From assembly GCF_018882325.1 (NCBI RefSeq), contig NZ_JACVOQ010000003.1, positions 186,001 through 250,000 of the forward strand: a stretch of DNA of 64,000 bases, written 5' to 3'. This document shows positions 59,134 through 64,000 of the stretch, piece after piece (the first letter of the stretch is position 1; every line of letters starts with the position of its first letter). The DNA is from Polynucleobacter sp. 78F-HAINBA. Lineage in GTDB: Bacteria; Pseudomonadota; Gammaproteobacteria; Burkholderiales; Burkholderiaceae. Made by a program: the position numbers and the translations under genes. The notes beneath the pieces were generated by a model. The model was not told where the DNA came from. It did not search any database and saw only the letters and a list, made by a program, of their open reading frames with translations.

Positions 59134-59700
59134 ATGAGTGCTGATGTTGAGTTGAGCGTTAAAAAGACCCCACAATTATTGGATCTTTTTATCCAATTTC
59201 TCATCGTTGGCGCTGTTAGTTTTGGGGGCGGAATTATTGCTTATGAACGGATCTTATTGGTCGAGAAGCGTAAGTGGCTTTCTGCCGATGAATTCATGGC
59301 TTATTTAGCCATTAGTCAAACGATGCCAGGACTTAACTCCGTCAATTTGGCTGTACTTGCTGGCGATCATTTCCGTGGATTTCTAGGGGCGCTGATAGCA
59401 AGCTTAGGATTAATTCTTCCAGGATCTATCTTTGTTTTACTCATTGGCATCATTTATGTTGGCGCTGCTGATCACCCCTTGATGAATTTTGTCTTAGCCG
59501 GTATTGCGGCAGCTGCAACAGGCCTTTTAGCAGCCATTACCTACAAAATTGGCAGTGATCACTGGCGACATTTAAAGTCTTTGCTCATCATTATTTCTAC
59601 TTTTCTGTTGATGAGTGTTATGAAGCTATCTTTGCCATACGTGATTTTGATCATGGCGCCGATTTCTCTCTATCTTTATCGGCCGAGTGTAAAACAGTGA
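59134..59700 (+). CDS. ChrA-family transporter, first short subunit
   Basis: A 188-residue membrane protein of the chromate ion transporter (CHR) superfamily, short-chain type. Motifs: VSFGGGIIAYERIL near residue 30 and AISQTMPGLNSVNLAVLAG near 63, plus about five helices. It starts 2 bases after the CYTH gene and overlaps the second half by 4 bases. Two short ChrA proteins are thought to act as a heterodimer. The substrate may be chromate, sulfate or another oxyanion. Confidence 0.82.
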   Translation: MSADVELSVKKTPQLLDLFIQFLIVGAVSFGGGIIAYERILLVEKRKWLSADEFMAYLAISQTMPGLNSVNLAVLAGDHFRGFLGALIASLGLILPGSIFVLLIGIIYVGAADHPLMNFVLAGIAAAATGLLAAITYKIGSDHWRHLKSLLIIISTFLLMSVMKLSLPYVILIMAPISLYLYRPSVKQ

Positions 59701-60224
59701 GTTCATTGATTCAGTTGGCACTCAGCTTTTCTTTGCTCTCTATTTTGGCGGTAGGGGGTGGTACTGCGGTGTTGCCTGAGATGCAAACATTGCTTGCGCA
59801 TCAGTTTGGTATTGACCATACTCAATTTGTTCACATCTACAGTATTGGCCAATTAGCGCCTGGACCCAATATGTTGATGGTTCTGGTCATTGGCTATCAA
59901 GTTGCCGGGCTAGTTGGGGCGGGAGTAGTACTCCTTTCCTTTTTCTTGCCATCTAGCTTCCTATGTTTTTATGTGGGCCGCCTTTGGAATCATTTTGGTG
60001 AAAATCCTTGGAGACGATCTATACAAAATGCATTAGAGCCTATTTCAATTGGCCTAATGGGCTCTGGAGTCTATGCCGTTGGCAAGGCATCTCTAGTTAG
60101 CGGGATTACTGCAGCACTTGCTTTGATGAGTTTTTACCTGATCCTCAGAACCAAAATAAATCCAGTATTGGTGATCTTGGGTTCTGGAGGATTTGGTGCA
60201 GTGCTGATAGCTTATCTGACATAG
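59697..60224 (+). CDS. ChrA-family transporter, second short subunit
   Basis: A 175-residue membrane protein, partner of the preceding one. GTG 59697 overlaps its stop (GTGA). Motifs ILAVGGGTAVLPEMQTLL near residue 17 and SIGQLAPGPNMLMVLVIG near 50 show it is the other CHR half with opposite topology. Its end lies only 8 bases from the convergent receptor gene end. Confidence 0.82.
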   Translation: MSSLIQLALSFSLLSILAVGGGTAVLPEMQTLLAHQFGIDHTQFVHIYSIGQLAPGPNMLMVLVIGYQVAGLVGAGVVLLSFFLPSSFLCFYVGRLWNHFGENPWRRSIQNALEPISIGLMGSGVYAVGKASLVSGITAALALMSFYLILRTKINPVLVILGSGGFGAVLIAYLT

Positions 60225-60232
60225 TCTAGGGC

Positions 60233-62335
60233 CTAAAACGTACCCCGCAACCCAATCATCAGGCTCCTGCCGGGTTGGGGTGCATACAATCTCACGGCCA
60301 TTGGTGTAGTGGCATAACGAATTTGCTCATTGAGTAAGTTCTTTAAGTTCATATACACAGTCCAATTCACATCCTTAATTTTCTCTGTATAAGAGATCCC
60401 TGCATTTAGGAGGTTGTAGCTGGGTGCTGGACCCTGTTCCCATGCCGCCAATCGATTTTGTTGATAGCTATAGATATAGCTAGCATTAGTAAGCCAGCCA
60501 TTGCGTTGATGAGCAATTTCTGCGCCTAAACGTGGAGCCGGCTGGAGGGGTAAATTTCCGCCCGCATCAAAAGTGCCTTGAGAGGCATCACCAAATATGC
60601 GCCCACCGACACCATGTTGTTGCCAGTTATAAGTGAGCTCACCCTCAATACCTTTAATGGTTGCAGCCGCTTGTTGGGCTGTGACTACGCTAAAGCCATC
60701 ACCTTCCTGACCGGGATTGTTAATTGCTGCGCCTGTGTAATAACCATAGATGTAATTATTGAAGCGATTTGCGTACACACTTGCTTTGCCGCGCATTAAG
60801 CCGCTATTTTTCTGAATGTTGAACTCTAGGTTATGGGAGGTCTCTTTGGTGAGGTTGGGGTTGCCAATGTCGAATGTGGCGGTAGATTCATGCGCACCAT
60901 ATGAGTAAAGCTCTTGAGCGCTTGGAGCACGTTGGGTGACCGTATAGGCGACTCCAGCACCATGACCTTGCATAAAGCTCCACAGGCCACCCGCAGAGTA
61001 GGACATGAGATTAAATTTACGATTCTGCAAGGCAATGCTGGGTGTTGTTCCGGTAGGATCAACTGTGGGCTGGGGATCCAAGGTCGTTCCTAGATTAGGA
61101 TTCTGCGCAACGTTGTTGTAACGCAGACCTAAATTACCTTGTAGAGAATTCCATTTGCCTTCCTCAATCCAAAACAAGGCATTCGAGTTGGTCTTGGTTG
61201 GCGGAACAATCGCGTAACTCCCTGTGCCAACTTCGGTGGCGTTTAAAGAGGCTGCAGATACTTGCGCCCCGAAGGTGCCTTTCCAACCAGCCAGTGGATT
61301 GTGGGCAAGCTCAAAGCGAGCTTCATTGGCAATGTTCTTCCATAGAGATGCTGCTTCGCCCACATTATTAAATTCGGTATGGTTGTAATTGGAGTTAGCG
61401 GCACTAAATTTAAAAGAGGAGAAGCCATCAAATGGATCACGCGTTTGATGTTGCAGGTCATATCGATTTTGCGACTGATTAATCGATCCACCCTCAGGCG
61501 TTGGAATGCCGTAATTATTATTGAGACGCTCAACTGAAACGCCCGTATAACCATTCTGTCCGATATAGGAAATACCCGCGCCTAAATTATTCTGATTGCT
61601 AAAAGAGTTAGGCAACTTACCGCTGTAATTGTTTCCGCCATCACCGCCTGGCGGGATGCTCCACCCAGCAGCAGGCTCACCTTGTGATTGGGTTGAGTTG
61701 CCTGGTATACGGTAATTATTGGCATTGTTAATTGCGGTATCCACGTGAACCGCGACAGATCCAAAGGCACCATCCACCTCAACCGAACCCGCTCTGCCAT
61801 TGTTCACTGTTTCGTAGCTGGTATTGACTGCACCCGTGGGTCTATCCGGTAAGTTGGTGAGGATGCGGTCATTCACTACGTTAACTAATCCACCGCTGGA
61901 GCCTGACCCATAAAGAAGTGCGGCTGCGCCGCGCAAGATCTCGACTTGATGGGTATTTTGCATGTTGTTTCCAACAGCATGATCCTGAGAGATGTTCGAG
62001 ACATCGCCAACTGACAGACCATTTTGCAAAATCTGAACACGAGAGCCTTCAAGGCCACGAATGACTGGGCGAGATGATCCAGCGCCATAGCCTGTTGCGG
62101 ATACACCTAGCTCATTAGCCAGTGTTGCGCCCAATGTTGTGCCTAGCTTGTTTAACAGCTCATCACCTTGCAAAATCTTAGTCGGCGTCAAAATACTTTG
62201 CGTTGCCTCTTGAGATCCAGTGGCTGTTATCTCTAAAGAGGGCTGAGATTGTGCAAGCGCGGAAGTGCTAATCAGTCCTGAAACTAAAACAGAGATTAGC
62301 TTGTGCTTAGCCAATGGCTTATCGATTTGATGCAT
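60233..62335 (-). CDS. TonB-dependent outer-membrane receptor (ZnuD-like)
   Basis: A 700-residue receptor. Signal peptide ending ALA-QS near residue 29. Plug domain (about residues 40-150) with RPVIRGLEGSRVQILQNG and VEILRGAAALLYGSGSSGG. The 22-strand barrel ends in a phenylalanine (LRGTF). ATG 62335 with an AAGGAAA site is better than GTG 62362. The plug resembles zinc or metal receptors of the ZnuD group, but the long His-rich loops are not obvious. The substrate is uncertain. Confidence 0.82.
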   Translation of the reverse strand: MHQIDKPLAKHKLISVLVSGLISTSALAQSQPSLEITATGSQEATQSILTPTKILQGDELLNKLGTTLGATLANELGVSATGYGAGSSRPVIRGLEGSRVQILQNGLSVGDVSNISQDHAVGNNMQNTHQVEILRGAAALLYGSGSSGGLVNVVNDRILTNLPDRPTGAVNTSYETVNNGRAGSVEVDGAFGSVAVHVDTAINNANNYRIPGNSTQSQGEPAAGWSIPPGGDGGNNYSGKLPNSFSNQNNLGAGISYIGQNGYTGVSVERLNNNYGIPTPEGGSINQSQNRYDLQHQTRDPFDGFSSFKFSAANSNYNHTEFNNVGEAASLWKNIANEARFELAHNPLAGWKGTFGAQVSAASLNATEVGTGSYAIVPPTKTNSNALFWIEEGKWNSLQGNLGLRYNNVAQNPNLGTTLDPQPTVDPTGTTPSIALQNRKFNLMSYSAGGLWSFMQGHGAGVAYTVTQRAPSAQELYSYGAHESTATFDIGNPNLTKETSHNLEFNIQKNSGLMRGKASVYANRFNNYIYGYYTGAAINNPGQEGDGFSVVTAQQAAATIKGIEGELTYNWQQHGVGGRIFGDASQGTFDAGGNLPLQPAPRLGAEIAHQRNGWLTNASYIYSYQQNRLAAWEQGPAPSYNLLNAGISYTEKIKDVNWTVYMNLKNLLNEQIRYATTPMAVRLYAPQPGRSLMIGLRGTF

Positions 62336-62392
62336 AGTGTTTCCTTCATTCCAAATGCGCACAGCATATTCACTGGCGCAATAAATCTAGAG

Positions 62393-62412
62393 GCCAAACA
62401 ATTCAGTTTGGC
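62393..62412. repeat. Inverted repeat between the two receptor-operon genes
   Basis: GCCAAAC (62393-62399) and GTTTGGC (62406-62412) form exact 7-base arms around 6 bases, in the 89-base gap before the receptor gene. It may be an mRNA hairpin or a regulator site. Confidence 0.35.
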
Positions 62413-62424
62413 GAGTCAGGCGAT

Positions 62425-62790
62425 TTACAGAATGAAGCTAGGGGGAGCTCTAGATTGATATAGCCCAATATGAATTCGGGCTGGAGGGGATTCATTGGAT
62501 GCCAGTTGTGCTTCATGAAAGAAGTTGCTGCCAATAAATAAGTTGGGTGTTGAGGCAACGAAGCCCGCAAGCGTGAGTGCGTCTAATAGATGACAACTTG
62601 CAGTGCTATGACCAAGGGTGGGGGCTTGATCTGCGCAACTCAGTTCGATGTTTTGGTGGTGTATTCCGGAGTGGGCAATACCATGTGCAAAGCCAATCCA
62701 GTGAGTGCCTATTAAGCTGGCAAGCAAAAAGCTCAGGGCGATCCATCCCCGGAATTGCTTGTTCAATTTGCTTAAAAATAAGGCGCTCAT
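62425..62790 (-). CDS. Small His/Cys membrane-anchored protein, DUF2946-like
   Basis: A 121-residue protein with one N-terminal membrane segment (WIALSFLLASLIGTHWIGFAH region), several His and two Cys (LSCADQA, ASCHLLDA), and the ending SRAPPSFIL, which resembles DUF2946-type proteins found beside metal TonB receptors. Start ATG 62790 is chosen. The longer frame up to 62928 reads into tRNA-Pro antisense sequence and is not real. Likely co-transcribed with the receptor gene. Confidence 0.6.
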   Translation of the reverse strand: MSALFLSKLNKQFRGWIALSFLLASLIGTHWIGFAHGIAHSGIHHQNIELSCADQAPTLGHSTASCHLLDALTLAGFVASTPNLFIGSNFFHEAQLASNESPPARIHIGLYQSRAPPSFIL

Positions 62791-62850
62791 GCACCAAATC
62801 TTACAGTATTTGCCCTTGTAGGCCATCTCAGTGTAGAATATCGATTCCGT

Positions 62851-62927
62851 CGGAGTGTAGCGCAGCCTGGTAGCGCACCTGCTTTGGGAGCAGGGGGTCC
62901 AAGGTTCGAATCCTTGTACTCCGACCA
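62851..62927 (+). tRNA. tRNA-Pro (anticodon TGG)
   Basis: Complete cloverleaf of 77 bases with encoded CCA (62925-62927). Acceptor CGGAGTG pairs with TACTCCG; the anticodon stem CCTGC/GCAGG encloses loop TTTGGGA with TGG at 62885-62887; the T loop is GGTTCGAATCC. Confidence 0.97.
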
Positions 62928-62964
62928 CTTTCTCTTTGTTTTACGTTTTCAGTCCCAGTACACA

Positions 62965-63041
<77 letters not shown>

Positions 63042-63078
63042 AACTCTCCTGTTCTACCCAGCCCACAAGCTCCCCGCT

Positions 63079-63456
63079 TTAAATTCCCATTTCCGCGAAG
63101 ACTTCCTTGGCGCATCTAAAACTATCAATCGCTGCCGGTACACCACAGTAGATTGCCGTCTGCATTAGGATTTCACGAATCTCGTCTTTCGTAAGACCAT
63201 TATTAATCGCGCCTTTGAGGTGTAACTTGAGTTCATGAGGGCGGTTGAGTGCGGTCAGCATCGCTAGGTTAATCATGCTCCTAGAGCGCCGATCTAAGCC
63301 GGGTCTATTCCAGATTGCATTCCAAGCAAACTCAGTAACCAACTCTTGCATGGGCATATTAAATTCGCCCGCATTCTTGATGGAGTTATCCACATACTCC
63401 GACCCCAGTACCTCTCGGCGAGTTTTCAGGCCTTTTTCAAATGCTTCTTTATTCAT
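63079..63456 (-). CDS. Carboxymuconolactone decarboxylase family protein (PcaC-like)
   Basis: A protein of about 125 residues of the CMD/AhpD-like fold, all-helical. It resembles 4-carboxymuconolactone decarboxylase: LGSEYVDNSIKN, FAWNAIWNRPGLDRRSRSMI, LKLHLKGAINNGLTKDEIREIL and AIYCGVPAAIDSF. ATG 63456 has AGGAG 6 bases upstream; ATG 63480 is an alternative giving 8 extra residues. No other protocatechuate genes are adjacent, so the substrate is uncertain. Confidence 0.8.
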   Translation of the reverse strand: MNKEAFEKGLKTRREVLGSEYVDNSIKNAGEFNMPMQELVTEFAWNAIWNRPGLDRRSRSMINLAMLTALNRPHELKLHLKGAINNGLTKDEIREILMQTAIYCGVPAAIDSFRCAKEVFAEMGI

Positions 63457-63535
63457 CTTGATCTCCTGTGGTGTTGTCATATTGAATCGATTCTATATAT
63501 ATTGCCACTATTCATGTACAACTGTTTAGCCTAGA

Positions 63536-63892
63536 ATGACTTCAATGAAAATCATCGCCCCTATGCGCATTGCCACTCTCTTTTTTGTGCTCGCTCTGTT
63601 AAGCGCCTGTACCGTTGATAAGCTCGAGGCAAGACTTCAGGCGGACCCTGAATGCAAACCAATCATGAATGCTAAGACTGGCGCTTTAATGCCTTGTCCT
63701 GGGACTGATAAGCAATTTTATAAATCTATCCCTGCCTTAAACGTGAGTGCGCCTAAGGCAACTCCGGCTGCAGTGACGCAATCATCTTCAGCTGCCGTAA
63801 CGCCAAGCCCAAAAGCAGCTACTGCACCAGTTGAGTGCAAGCCACAGCTTCACCAAAAGTCGGGAACTCTCATGCCTTGCCCGGCACCATAG
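63536..63892 (+). CDS. Small lipoprotein with internal repeat
   Basis: A 118-residue secreted lipoprotein with lipobox LSAC near residue 25. Two copies of an ECKP-x(5-6)-K-x-G-x-LMPCP motif are seen, one near residues 40-55 and one at the C-terminus (about 101-116). They are joined by an Ala/Pro/Ser-rich linker, and each has two cysteines that could form a disulfide. Starts at 63545 or 63563 are possible. No family recognised. Confidence 0.6.
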   Translation: MTSMKIIAPMRIATLFFVLALLSACTVDKLEARLQADPECKPIMNAKTGALMPCPGTDKQFYKSIPALNVSAPKATPAAVTQSSSAAVTPSPKAATAPVECKPQLHQKSGTLMPCPAP

Positions 63893-63983
63893 AACGCTTT
63901 AAATCCTGATTCCAAATGAGGCGTATGATCGGATGAAACTAGCTCAAGAGCTAATGTCAATCACACCACATACTGGATAAGAA

Positions 63984-64000
63984 ATGAACAAATTAGGCGC
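63984..64000 (+). CDS. Start of a further gene (partial)
   Basis: ATG 63984 after a GGATAAGAA stretch opens a frame (MNKLG...) that runs off the window. Too short to identify. Confidence 0.3.

Noticed and set aside
59134..60224. Frameshifted single long ChrA
   Set aside because: The two frames overlap by a normal GTGA start-stop and each has a complete CHR domain, which is the usual short-chain pair.
62791..62928. N-terminal extension of the 62425-62790 gene reading MVGVQGFEPW-like text
   Set aside because: This is the reverse complement of tRNA-Pro, a well-known false coding signal; the gene starts at 62790.

Overview
The window is chromosomal DNA of a free-living betaproteobacterium of the Burkholderiaceae, most likely a Polynucleobacter-type freshwater bacterium. 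The moderate GC content, dense short-spaced operons, betaproteobacterial-type protein sequences and gene order support this. The genus is an inference, since no 16S rRNA is present. There is no phage, insertion sequence or CRISPR array, and no gene-free stretch longer than 300 bases.

Layout. 1-6147: the end of the nuo operon (nuoI end, nuoJ-nuoN, complex I membrane arm), closed by a terminator. 6252-10407: a NUDIX hydrolase, a DUF1178 zinc protein and a four-gene polar amino acid ABC importer. 10483-13988: methylmalonate-semialdehyde dehydrogenase (reverse strand), an Old Yellow Enzyme and a SprT-like metalloprotein. 13994-16060: an AT-rich TPR/GT41 O-GlcNAc-transferase-like gene. 16047-24779: the classical mltD-gloB-yafS-rnhA-dnaQ neighbourhood, with an RND efflux pump sitting between rnhA and dnaQ. 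24815-38177: prpE, carAB, greA, a DUF4149 membrane gene, yhbY, rlmE, ftsH, folP and glmM, a conserved housekeeping block.

38203-60224 reads as one phosphate-starvation island. It has sensing and uptake (pstSCAB, phoU, phoB, phoR), phosphate release and arsenate defence (phoA with a thioredoxin-type arsC), two MgtC-like proteins and a CorA channel. It also has polyphosphate enzymes (ppx, ppk2, a CYTH protein) and a membrane-lipid remodelling set. That set is plcP-agt-dgkA-olsB on the reverse strand, with olsA divergent from it. I find direct 11-bp-repeat Pho-box-like sequences ahead of pstS, ppx, ppk2 and plcP/olsA. Together they suggest that under phosphate limitation PhoB activates Pi import, polyphosphate use and the swap of phospholipids for glycolipids and ornithine lipids. 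A pair of short ChrA-like transporters follows ppk2 and the CYTH gene.

60233-64000: a TonB-dependent receptor with a small His/Cys-containing membrane-anchored partner, tRNA-Pro(TGG), tRNA-Arg(TCT), a carboxymuconolactone decarboxylase-family protein, a small lipoprotein with an internal repeat, and the first codons of a further gene.
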